Assembly: GCA_030673645.1 (NCBI GenBank)
Contig: DAOVIO010000129.1
Location: forward strand, 1 to 12,061
Direction: 5' to 3'
DNA length: 12,061 nucleotides
DNA from: JAGLSB01 sp023135955
Lineage (GTDB): Bacteria; Bacteroidota; Bacteroidia; Bacteroidales; GCA-2748055
A program made the position numbers and the translations under genes. The notes below the pieces were generated by a model that made no database searches, was not told where the DNA came from, and saw nothing but the letters and a program-made list of their open reading frames with translations. Of this stretch, positions 1-6,665 are shown piece after piece. Within the stretch, counting starts at the first letter, position 1. The number at the start of each line of letters is the position of its first letter.

Positions 1-44
1 CACGTAACCACGAAATCACATCCCAGCACTTCCCAGCAGAGGCA

Positions 45-79
45 CGTGGGTGACTGAACTAATCTCGACCTCACCCACT
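45..79. repeat. Small inverted repeat in G+C-richer leader
   Basis: GTGGGTGA (46-53) is matched by its exact complement TCACCCAC (71-78) across a 17-base centre. Just before it, TCCCAGCA occurs twice ten bases apart (21-28 and 31-38). The first roughly 80 bases are clearly richer in G+C than the rest of the window. They may be the end of a repeat or of a gene mostly outside the window. Short open frames on both strands run off the left edge, but nothing in them is recognisable, so no gene is called. There is no T-tract after the hairpin, so a terminator is not well supported. Confidence 0.35.
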
Positions 80-160
80 ATTTACTCCCCAATTAAGATA
101 TTTAAATGCTTTAATCCTGTCGTAAAACCTTTTACTTAAGGTAAAATCAAAACAAAATCA

Positions 161-168
161 TAATTTTG
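161..168 (+). promoter_or_regulatory. Putative Bacteroidota -7 box for rlmD
   Basis: TAATTTTG fits the TAnnTTTG -7 consensus of the Bacteroidota primary sigma factor and ends 25 bases before the rlmD start codon. No good TTTG -33 box lies at the usual spacing (about 19 bases upstream reads CTTAAGG), so only half of the promoter is convincing. The motif is short and A+T-rich, so chance occurrence is possible. Confidence 0.35.
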
Positions 169-193
169 TCCGTCAATAATTAATAAGAATATT

Positions 194-1600
194 TTGGGAA
201 GAAGAAAATTACCTTTTTTTGAAAAAGTTGAAATCACCGATCTGGGAGCTGAAGGGAAAGCCATTGCCAGGGTTAATGATATGGTGATTTTTGTTAAGAT
301 GGTTGCCCCCGGCGATATTGTAGATCTTCAGGTTATCAAGAAAAGAAAAAAATATATGGAGGCTAGGGTAACTGCCATTCATAAATATTCCGATATAAGA
401 ACAGATGCTTTTTGCCAGCATTTTGGAACTTGCGGTGGATGTAAATTGCAACATATACCTTATGATCTTCAGATTCAATATAAACAAAAGCAGGTTGAGG
501 ATGCATTAACCCGAATTGGAGGGCTGAAGATTCCATCGCCCAGACCAATAATGGGCTCAGAGCAGGATCAGTATTACCGTAATAAGCTCGAATTTAGCTT
601 TAGTAGTCTTAGGTGGATAACCGAGGAGGAAGCAAATACCGGAGTTGAAATTGAGGAAATGCGGGCCCTGGGTTTTCATGTACCTGGATACTTCGATAAG
701 ATTGTTGATGTAGAAAAGTGCTGGTTACAGAATGATCCAAGTAATAAAATCAGAAATACAATTAAAGATTTTTGTTTAAAGAACGATTACAGCTTTTTCA
801 ATGCACGCGATCATAGCGGTTTTATGAGAAACCTGATAGTACGAACATCTACAACCGGTGACTTGATGGTTATTGTGGTTTTTAACAGTGATGAGCAAGA
901 AGAAAGAGAATCATTATTAAAACATCTTATTCACGAAGTTCCCGATATAAGTTCTCTTTTCTATGTCGTTAATAAAAAACTCAATGATAGCTTATATGAT
1001 CAGGATATGATATTATATTCCGGGAAGGATCATATTATAGAAAATCTGGAGGATCTGAGTTTTAAGATCGGTCCTAAATCATTCTTTCAAACAAATAGTC
1101 GACAGGCATTAAGATTATATCAGGTAACACGTGAATTTGCAGAATTGAAGGGCGATGAAATTGTTTATGATTTGTATACGGGAACTGGAAGTATAGCCAA
1201 TTTTGTGGCACGCAATGCAAAGAAAGTTGTAGGTATTGAATCTGTGCCCGAGGCTATTGAAGATGCAAGAATCAATTCAGAAATAAACAATATTACTAAT
1301 ACTGATTTCTTTGCAGGAGATATGAAAGACATCTTTTCTGATGAATTCATTGATGAAAATGGTAAGCCCGATCTGATTATTACAGATCCGCCAAGAGCAG
1401 GAATGCATACTAAGGTTGTTGAACAAATAATAAAACTTGAGCCGGAGAAAATCGTTTATGTAAGTTGTAATCCTGCAACACAGGCAAGAGATCTGCAATT
1501 ACTGGATGTGAAATACAAAGTAAAAGAGATTCAACCGGTTGATATGTTTCCTCATACCCATCATGTAGAAAATATCGTAAGCCTTGAACTCAGAATTTAA
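194..1600 (+). CDS. rlmD: 23S rRNA (uracil-C5)-methyltransferase RlmD/RumA
   Basis: This enzyme transfers a methyl group from S-adenosylmethionine to C5 of a uracil in 23S rRNA (U1939 in E. coli numbering). An N-terminal TRAM RNA-binding domain spans about residues 8-62. Four cysteines for the iron-sulfur cluster are present: C74, C80 and C83 in FCQHFGTCGGC, and C176 in EKCW. The SAM-binding motif is YDLYTGTGS from residue 325, DPPRAG lies at 398-403, the catalytic nucleophile is C425 in VSCNPAT, and the general-base glutamate is E459 in HHVEN. All key residues are present and 468 aa is normal for the family. The start is a TTG. An in-frame stop at 161-163 rules out longer forms, and the first in-frame ATG (codon 30, 281) would remove the start of the TRAM domain. 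There is no clear Shine-Dalgarno site. RlmD is preferred over other RumA paralogues by overall form; the exact target base is inferred. Confidence 0.95.
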   Translation: MGRRKLPFFEKVEITDLGAEGKAIARVNDMVIFVKMVAPGDIVDLQVIKKRKKYMEARVTAIHKYSDIRTDAFCQHFGTCGGCKLQHIPYDLQIQYKQKQVEDALTRIGGLKIPSPRPIMGSEQDQYYRNKLEFSFSSLRWITEEEANTGVEIEEMRALGFHVPGYFDKIVDVEKCWLQNDPSNKIRNTIKDFCLKNDYSFFNARDHSGFMRNLIVRTSTTGDLMVIVVFNSDEQEERESLLKHLIHEVPDISSLFYVVNKKLNDSLYDQDMILYSGKDHIIENLEDLSFKIGPKSFFQTNSRQALRLYQVTREFAELKGDEIVYDLYTGTGSIANFVARNAKKVVGIESVPEAIEDARINSEINNITNTDFFAGDMKDIFSDEFIDENGKPDLIITDPPRAGMHTKVVEQIIKLEPEKIVYVSCNPATQARDLQLLDVKYKVKEIQPVDMFPHTHHVENIVSLELRI

Positions 1601-1626
1601 GTTTGATGACAGCAACCAGTCCAGTG

Positions 1627-1655
1627 TGCGGGCAAAAAAGCCGCAATTTTAAATT
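1627..1655 (+). terminator. Weak candidate terminator after rlmD
   Basis: TGCGGGC (1627-1633) can pair with GCCGCA (1640-1645) over an A6 loop, giving six base pairs with one bulged G. AATTTTAAATT follows. It begins 26 bases after the rlmD stop, where a terminator would be expected. The stem is short and the T-tract interrupted, so the call is tentative. Confidence 0.3.
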
Positions 1656-1689
1656 GAAAATAACAGTATCATGTTATATAGTAGCAACC

Positions 1690-1707
1690 TCCCGATAGCT
1701 ATCGGGA
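1690..1707. repeat. 18-base perfect palindrome (TCCCGATAGCTATCGGGA)
   Basis: The 18 bases are self-complementary with no spacer. The element sits in the 166-base gap between rlmD and the ABC-F gene and is distinctly richer in G+C than its surroundings. AGCAACC occurs beside it on both sides (1683-1689 and 1712-1718) and again at 1611-1617, so the palindrome may belong to a larger degenerate repeat. From memory, CCCGATAGCTATCGGG-like palindromes recur between genes in Bacteroidota genomes; I cannot test this here. A double-strand binding site, a repeat-family member and an RNA hairpin are all possible. No T-tract follows directly. Confidence 0.6.
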
Positions 1708-1766
1708 AACCAGCAACCACTCAATTTTTTATTATAATAACGTTTTACACAATAGATTGCCAATAA

Positions 1767-3704
1767 ATGATTTCAATTGATAATATAACTGTTCAGTTTG
1801 GAGGTTTTGTTTTACTCGATAAAGTTTCAATGCAAATTGGGAATAGAGATAGGGTAGGACTGGTTGGTAGAAACGGAGCAGGGAAGACAACTCTAATGCG
1901 AATTATTAGTGGTGAGCAGGAACCTAATGGAGGGAAAGTGATAAGATCGGCTGTGTCAGATATTGGTTTTCTTCCCCAGCAAATGAAACACATGGATGGT
2001 AAATCTGTTCTTGAAGAAACAAAGAGAGCATTTGAAGATTTGCTAAGTCTTGAAAAAAAGATTGAAAAGACAAACCTACTCTTAAGTTCCAGAGAAGATT
2101 ATGAATCTGATAGTTATCTCAATCTAATTAATGAATTATCCGAGCTGAATTCTAAATTTGAATTGGCCGGAGGAAGCTCAATCCATGGTGAAATTGAGAA
2201 GACCTTACTAGGCTTGGGATTTTTACATTCGGATTTTCAACGTTCTACTTCTGAATTCAGTGGTGGGTGGAGAATGAGAATTGAGTTAGCTAAATTATTA
2301 TTAAAGAAACCTGCTTTTTTATTACTCGATGAACCTACGAATCATCTCGATATTGAATCAATTCAATGGCTGGAAGATTATCTTAAGACATATTCCGGTG
2401 GCGTAATTTTAATTTCTCACGATAGGGCATTTCTCGATAATGTAACAAACCGCACTGTAGAAATTAGTTTAGGCAGGCTCACTGATTATAAAGTTAATTT
2501 TTCTCGTTTTGTTGTATTGCGAAAAGAGAGAAGGGAGCAGGAGCTTGCAGCCTATCATAATCAACAAAAGCTAATAAAAGAAACTGAAGAATTCATCGAG
2601 CGGTTTCGATATAAAGCAACTAAGGCCGTGCAGGTACAGTCAAGAGTTAAGCAATTGAACAAGCTTGTACGTATTGAAGTTGAAGAAGAGGATAAGTCGG
2701 CAATGAGTATAAAGTTCCCACCTTCTCCACGGTCGGGAAGAGAAGTGGTTTCTGCTTCTAAACTTTCGAAAAACTATGGGAACAATAATGTTTTAAATAA
2801 TATTGATTTCCTGATTGAGAAAGGTGAAAAGGTTGCTTTTGTAGGAAAAAATGGTGAGGGTAAAACCACACTTTCAAAGATCATAGCAAATGAGATTGAT
2901 TATGAAGGGCAACTGAAACTTGGTCATAATGTTGATCTGGGTTATTTTGCTCAAAATCAGGATGAATTATTGGATGATAAAAAAACAGTATTAGAAACCA
3001 TCGATGCTGTTGCGGTGGGTGATATAAGAGTAAAGATGAGAGATATCCTGGGGGCTTTTTTGTTTAGCGGAGAGGATATTGATAAGAAAGTTAAGGTGCT
3101 ATCTGGTGGTGAAAGGAGTCGTTTGTCACTTGCTAAAATGCTTTTGCAGACCCATAATTTTCTACTCATGGATGAGCCAACTAATCATCTTGATATGCGG
3201 TCAAAAGATATTCTGAAACTTGCTTTAAAGAAGTATGATGGTACATTAATTGTGGTATCGCATGACAGGGAATTCTTGGATGGATTGATCGATAAAGTTT
3301 ATGAATTTAAGGATCATAAGATTAAAGAGCATATGGGAGGGATTTATGATTTTCTGAAGAAAAGAAAACTTGAGTCCCTGCAGGAATTGGAACGAAAATC
3401 CCGTATTAAAAGTAATATTGTTAGTAATCAACCTTCTACTGAGAGCAAAAGTAATCGCATTCAGAAAAAGGAGTCTGATAAGAAGTTAAGAAAATTACAG
3501 AACAAAATTAAAGATATTGAAGGCAAAATCACAGATCTTGAAACAGAATTAGGCGAATTAAGTCAGAAAATGGAGAATATGGAACAGCACGATTCTGAAA
3601 TATATAAGAAATACGGCTCTCTTGAATCAGACTTAGCTGCAAAGATGGAGGAGTGGGAAAAAATATCCCATAAACTTTCGAAATTGGAGGAACAAAGTAT
3701 TTGA
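1767..3704 (+). CDS. ABC-F family ATPase, YheS/Uup-like
   Basis: This is a soluble twin-ATPase of the ABC-F class. These proteins act on the ribosome, near the E site, rather than in membrane transport. Cassette 1 has Walker A GRNGAGKT (34-41), signature FSGGW (164-168), Walker B LLLDEPTNHLD with D188/E189, and switch H218. The linker (about 235-315) carries FIERFRYKATKAVQVQSR, typical of the ABC-F P-site-tRNA-interacting region. Cassette 2 has Walker A GKNGEGKT (360-367), signature LSGGE (445-449), D469/E470 and H499. A charged, heptad-rich coiled coil fills about residues 560-645. No membrane segments are present. At 645 aa it resembles the longer YheS-like forms with a C-terminal domain. 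The ATG start at 1767 puts the first beta-strand in the expected place, and no Shine-Dalgarno site is visible. It heads a tight run with the next two genes. Housekeeping translation support is more likely than drug resistance, but sequence reading alone cannot decide. Confidence 0.93.
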   Translation: MISIDNITVQFGGFVLLDKVSMQIGNRDRVGLVGRNGAGKTTLMRIISGEQEPNGGKVIRSAVSDIGFLPQQMKHMDGKSVLEETKRAFEDLLSLEKKIEKTNLLLSSREDYESDSYLNLINELSELNSKFELAGGSSIHGEIEKTLLGLGFLHSDFQRSTSEFSGGWRMRIELAKLLLKKPAFLLLDEPTNHLDIESIQWLEDYLKTYSGGVILISHDRAFLDNVTNRTVEISLGRLTDYKVNFSRFVVLRKERREQELAAYHNQQKLIKETEEFIERFRYKATKAVQVQSRVKQLNKLVRIEVEEEDKSAMSIKFPPSPRSGREVVSASKLSKNYGNNNVLNNIDFLIEKGEKVAFVGKNGEGKTTLSKIIANEIDYEGQLKLGHNVDLGYFAQNQDELLDDKKTVLETIDAVAVGDIRVKMRDILGAFLFSGEDIDKKVKVLSGGERSRLSLAKMLLQTHNFLLMDEPTNHLDMRSKDILKLALKKYDGTLIVVSHDREFLDGLIDKVYEFKDHKIKEHMGGIYDFLKKRKLESLQELERKSRIKSNIVSNQPSTESKSNRIQKKESDKKLRKLQNKIKDIEGKITDLETELGELSQKMENMEQHDSEIYKKYGSLESDLAAKMEEWEKISHKLSKLEEQSI

Positions 3705-3721
3705 TTAATTTTAGAGTCCTT

Positions 3722-5017
3722 ATGCAAAAAGCAATCAAAATATTAGGATACTCACTAATTGTCATTTTTGTAATAGTTTTTGCCTCCTGTACCTCAAGTA
3801 AGAAAACTTCCAAAAGGGAAATGAATCTTGCTGACATATATAATCCGAGCCGGTCCAGTTTGCATCCCGATTTTAGTATTCATCATATAAGTGATTCTAA
3901 TACACTTGTATACTTAAGGATTTATCCTGCCGAGCTGATGTATAGTCAGGCAAATGAAACAGGGAAGTCCCTTGCTCGTTTTTCGATTAATTATAAACTT
4001 TTTCAATATGATGAAAACAGAATAAGGACTATCCTTAGAGATTCAGCACTGATTGAAAAGACTCTGGATCAGGAGATTGTTAGAAATACATATTTTTCAG
4101 CATTGCCTTTAAAAACAAAAAATGGCTCTCGATATATTCTTCAGGTAACTATTAAAGATGAGCTGAGATTAACTCAAAGCAGGAATTATCTTATTATTGA
4201 TAAAACAGATCCGTATAACAGACAGAATTTTCAATTACTATCATCAAAAAATCGATATCCAACTTTTACATACATTTTCGCAAAGGGTGAGGAATTCTTA
4301 ATTAAGTATAATGAATTAGGTTATGATAGTATAATTGTAGACTATTTTAATCTGGATAGAACACTTCCACGACCTGTTTTCTCCAGTACTCCTGAAATAA
4401 GAATGAAAACATATCCTGACTCAAGCTGGGTTCTGCCATTTACCGAAACGAGCGTTTTTAGTTTGGATATGCCTGGAATATACATGTTTAAAATGAAAAA
4501 GGATGCTAAAACAGGGCTTACATTATACAATTTTGGAGAAGATTTTCCCAGACTTAAGAATGCAAATGATATGCTTGGACCATTGGTATATCTTTCTTCA
4601 TCGGCAGAGTTCAGAGACCTGCGAATGAAACCGAACCGTAAACTGGCCATTGATAATTATTGGTTGAATATAGCTGGGAATATTGATGATGCCAGAGAAA
4701 TGATCAGAGTTTATTATAACCGTATACTTTTCTCAAATTTATATTTTTCATCATATAAAGAGGGCTGGAAGACAGATAGGGGCATGATTTATGTTATTTT
4801 CGGAGCTCCTGATTTTTTAGAAAAAAATCCGGATGAAGAAATATGGCTTTATCGAACGAAGCGCTCAGGTTCAAAAATAGAATTCACCTTCAAAAGAAAT
4901 AATACTCCATTGAGTTTCGAGGATTTTGTTTTAGATAGAAAATCAAGCTCAACTGCCGTTTGGTCAGAAGCTGTTGAGTCGTGGAAACGGGGTAAAATAT
5001 ATTCACCCGAATTGTAG
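3722..5017 (+). CDS. GWxTD-domain lipoprotein of unknown function
   Basis: This is a predicted envelope lipoprotein of 431 aa. The chosen ATG gives a basic n-region (MQKAIK), a hydrophobic stretch and a lipobox ending FASC, with C23 as the predicted lipidated cysteine, followed by a Ser/Lys-rich tether. A longer frame from a TTG at 3701 overlaps the ABC-F stop and only adds seven residues before the signal peptide, so it is not preferred. The middle (about 50-330) is probably beta-rich with no motif I recognise. The C-terminal part carries GWKTD (348-352), followed by a RGMIYVIFGAPD segment and a conserved-looking tail. This is the hallmark of the GWxTD domain found in Bacteroidota and some other phyla, whose function is not established. 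The ABC-F stop is 17 bases upstream, so co-transcription is likely. The TAG stop (5015-5017) lies inside a palindromic repeat. Confidence 0.88.
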   Translation: MQKAIKILGYSLIVIFVIVFASCTSSKKTSKREMNLADIYNPSRSSLHPDFSIHHISDSNTLVYLRIYPAELMYSQANETGKSLARFSINYKLFQYDENRIRTILRDSALIEKTLDQEIVRNTYFSALPLKTKNGSRYILQVTIKDELRLTQSRNYLIIDKTDPYNRQNFQLLSSKNRYPTFTYIFAKGEEFLIKYNELGYDSIIVDYFNLDRTLPRPVFSSTPEIRMKTYPDSSWVLPFTETSVFSLDMPGIYMFKMKKDAKTGLTLYNFGEDFPRLKNANDMLGPLVYLSSSAEFRDLRMKPNRKLAIDNYWLNIAGNIDDAREMIRVYYNRILFSNLYFSSYKEGWKTDRGMIYVIFGAPDFLEKNPDEEIWLYRTKRSGSKIEFTFKRNNTPLSFEDFVLDRKSSSTAVWSEAVESWKRGKIYSPEL

Positions 5018-5043
5018 AGACGATGCGAGCATCGTCTCTACAA
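5012..5043. repeat. Palindromic repeat with 15-base perfect arms, at gene junction
   Basis: The arm TTGTAGAGACGATGC (5012-5026) is exactly complementary to 5029-5043, with only GA (5027-5028) between. It fills most of the space between the lipoprotein and rlmB: the lipoprotein stop TAG (5015-5017) is inside the left arm, and rlmB begins 12 bases after the right arm. From memory, GTAGAGACG...CGTCTCTAC palindromes are abundant dispersed intergenic repeats in Bacteroidota and cyanobacteria; copy number here cannot be seen from one window. In RNA it would form a very stable hairpin inside the putative operon. An A-tract rather than a T-tract follows on the plus strand, so it is not a typical terminator for this direction. 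Confidence 0.8.
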
Positions 5044-5055
5044 AAAAATAAACAA

Positions 5056-5796
5056 ATGGAAGAGAAAGACTTTATCTTTGGTAGCAGAGCTATTATGGAG
5101 GCTATCAAATCCAGTGTTGAAATTGATAAGCTTTTTATAGCCAGAAAATCGGAAAGCGAGATTTCTAAGGAATTAATAGATCTGGCGAAAGAATATAAAA
5201 TCCCTATTCAGTATGCCCCTGTCGAGAAATTAAATCGAATTACCCGGAAAAATCATCAGGGTGCGATTGCCTTCATCTCATCTGTCTCTTATGTCCCTCT
5301 TGAAGAATTAATTAGTTCATGTTATGAGCAAGGTAAGGATCCTTTATTTGTAATCCTCGATCAAGTATCAGATGTGCGTAATTTTGGTGCTATTGCCAGA
5401 TCAGCAGAATGTTTAGGATTCAATGGGATAATTATTGCTTTTAAGGGAGCGGCTAAAATAAATGCTGATGCGGTGAAAACTTCAGCCGGAGCTCTACTAA
5501 AGATACCTGTAAGTAGAGTAAAGTCGCTTGCCAATTCAATAAAATTTCTGAAAGATTCAGGTGTTCAGATTATTTCTGTAACAGAGAAGGCAAGTGAAAT
5601 CTGTTACAATATTAATTTAACAGCACCTCTGGCTCTTGTAATTGGGAGTGAAGACAGAGGGATTTCTCCAAATCTTTTGTATTTGTCCGATCAAAAAGTG
5701 CAAATACCTATGGAAGGAGAAACAGGATCCTTAAATGTTTCTGTTGCAACTTCAGTCTTATTGTATGAAGTAAAACGACAAAGGAATTCAAAATAA
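5056..5796 (+). CDS. rlmB: SpoU/TrmH-family 23S rRNA 2'-O-methyltransferase (RlmB)
   Basis: This SAM-dependent SPOUT enzyme is predicted to methylate the ribose of a 23S rRNA guanosine (G2251 in E. coli). The N-terminal substrate-binding domain (about 4-80) begins FIFGSRAIMEAI and contains KNHQGAIA. The knotted catalytic domain has motif 1 NFGAIAR (N109 and R115), motif 2 IGSEDRGIS (196-204) and motif 3 IPMEGETGSLNVS (217-229), all intact. At 246 aa it has the normal length. An upstream in-frame ATG at 5023 lies inside the palindromic repeat and would add eleven residues of repeat-derived sequence, so the ATG at 5056, preceded by an A-rich stretch, is chosen. It is the last gene of the plus-strand run and ends stop-to-stop against the Lrp gene. 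RlmB specificity is inferred from family form; related SpoU enzymes modify other sites. Confidence 0.92.
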   Translation: MEEKDFIFGSRAIMEAIKSSVEIDKLFIARKSESEISKELIDLAKEYKIPIQYAPVEKLNRITRKNHQGAIAFISSVSYVPLEELISSCYEQGKDPLFVILDQVSDVRNFGAIARSAECLGFNGIIIAFKGAAKINADAVKTSAGALLKIPVSRVKSLANSIKFLKDSGVQIISVTEKASEICYNINLTAPLALVIGSEDRGISPNLLYLSDQKVQIPMEGETGSLNVSVATSVLLYEVKRQRNSK

Positions 5797-6258
5797 TTAT
5801 AGAGGTAATTGTCTGCTGAACGATTCCTCCAGAGAAATAAAAGTTTCCGTCCTGGCAATCCCGATAATTGCCTGCAACTTATCTACCAGCACATGTTTTA
5901 GATCCTCATTATTCTTAGTGTATACTTTGATAAATATACTGTAATTACCAGTAGTGTAGTGACATTGTACAATCTCTGGAATGTCTTTCAGTTTTTTAAC
6001 CACCTCTGGATATAAACTGGCGCTGTCGAGAAAAATTCCTATATAAGCACAAGTAAAATACCCAATCTTTTTTGGATTAATCTTAAATTCAGAACCGGTA
6101 ATGACGCCAAGGCGAGTGAGTCTCTGAATCCTTTGATGAATGGCTGCGCCCGAAACACTACATTCCCTGGCGACCTCAAGGTATGGGATTCTTGCATTTC
6201 CAGTTATTAAAGCGAGAATTTTTCTGTCAAGGTTGTCAATTTGTAAGCTGGTTTCCAT
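5797..6258 (-). CDS. Lrp/AsnC-family transcriptional regulator
   Basis: This is a DNA-binding regulator of the feast/famine family, which usually forms dimers to octamers and senses amino acids or similar small ligands. Residues about 6-60 form the winged helix-turn-helix: LDRKILALI opens it, LEVARECSVSG is the first part of the HTH and AAIHQRIQRL the recognition helix. Residues about 66-150 form the RAM ligand-binding domain, including VQCHYTTGNYSIFIKVY and ending TETFISLEESF. At 153 aa it is full length. It closely resembles a short Lrp protein I know to be widely conserved in Bacteroidota; its ligand and targets are not known to me. It converges on rlmB with no intergenic base. The upstream region has a 7-4-7 inverted repeat about 50 bases before the start, a candidate autoregulatory site. 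Confidence 0.93.
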   Translation of the reverse strand: METSLQIDNLDRKILALITGNARIPYLEVARECSVSGAAIHQRIQRLTRLGVITGSEFKINPKKIGYFTCAYIGIFLDSASLYPEVVKKLKDIPEIVQCHYTTGNYSIFIKVYTKNNEDLKHVLVDKLQAIIGIARTETFISLEESFSRQLPL

Positions 6259-6307
6259 TTTTTTAATGTTATATATAAAACTGAAAATAATATATTTATA
6301 AATAAAG

Positions 6308-6325
6308 TAATCTTATACAAGATTA
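6308..6325. promoter_or_regulatory. Candidate operator upstream of the Lrp gene
   Basis: TAATCTT (6308-6314) and AAGATTA (6319-6325) are perfect complements around ATAC. The site starts 49 bases upstream of the Lrp start codon on the minus strand, about where a promoter or operator would be. Lrp/AsnC proteins typically bind short palindromes of this size and often regulate themselves. In sequence this A+T-rich, chance palindromes are common, so the role is inferred. Confidence 0.4.
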
Positions 6326-6559
6326 ATTAAAAATATAATAAATAGTTAATAAATACTAAAATATACTTAATAATTACTAATTTACAATTTGAATATCTTC
6401 ACCATTTTAAAAGCTAATTGGTTGAAAGCCTTACCTTATTCTTAGAACTTACAAAAAATAAGGAATGTGATAAAATCTGCCAATAATTTCTTTTAATTGT
6501 AAGCAATGATTCCTGTTTAATTATAAATTGAATTATGAAACTAAGATAATGCTAAATAT

Positions 6560-6575
6560 TATACTTAGAAGTATA
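6560..6575. repeat. 16-base palindrome flanked by 10-base direct repeats
   Basis: TATACTT (6560-6566), AG, AAGTATA (6569-6575) form a perfect inverted repeat. The identical decamer GCTAAATATT stands directly before it (6551-6560, sharing one base) and directly after it (6576-6585). Its arms share the pattern TAnnCTT...AAGnnTA with the candidate operator at 6308-6325, so both could be sites for one regulator. A footprint of an excised element is an alternative. Confidence 0.45.
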
Positions 6576-6665
6576 GCTAAATATTTTATAAAACATTTAT
6601 TCCATGCTTATAAATTGTAAGTCGCTAAAATTGGCATGTTTTAATAAAGGAAAATATACTAAACT

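Larger units (their letters stand above)
6259..6665. other. A+T-rich 407-base intergenic region with several inverted repeats
   Basis: This region lies upstream of the Lrp gene and downstream of the channel gene, both on the minus strand. It is extremely A+T-rich, and I see no credible coding frame in either direction. Besides the 6308-6325 repeat it holds CCTTATT/AATAAGG (6434-6440 and 6457-6463), and TATACTT-AG-AAGTATA (6560-6575) flanked on both sides by GCTAAATATT (6551-6560 and 6576-6585). No exact TAnnTTTG promoter box is found on the minus strand; the nearest match (TATTTTTTG, 6460-6452) has one extra base. No strong terminator for the channel gene is visible. Confidence 0.6.

Noticed and set aside
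1..72. Partial minus-strand gene running off the left edge.
   Set aside because: A short minus-strand frame is open to the edge, but it is only about 20 codons, has no recognisable sequence, and competes with other open frames in the same stretch.
1767..3704. Antibiotic-resistance ABC-F protein.
   Set aside because: The linker matches the housekeeping YheS/Uup-like type and the gene sits among core translation genes; nothing points to a resistance subfamily.
3701..3721. TTG at 3701 as the start of the lipoprotein gene.
   Set aside because: It overlaps the previous stop codon and only adds residues ahead of a complete lipoprotein signal peptide that begins at the ATG at 3722.
4342..4650. Minus-strand open frame of 102 codons inside the lipoprotein gene, and similar antisense frames at 209-487, 1277-1498 and 3529-3837.
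   Set aside because: They are fully antisense to well-supported genes, show no recognisable motifs and have compositions expected of shadow frames.
5023..5055. Upstream ATG at 5023 as the start of rlmB.
   Set aside because: It lies inside the palindromic repeat and adds eleven residues with no resemblance to the family; the ATG at 5056 gives the normal N-terminus.
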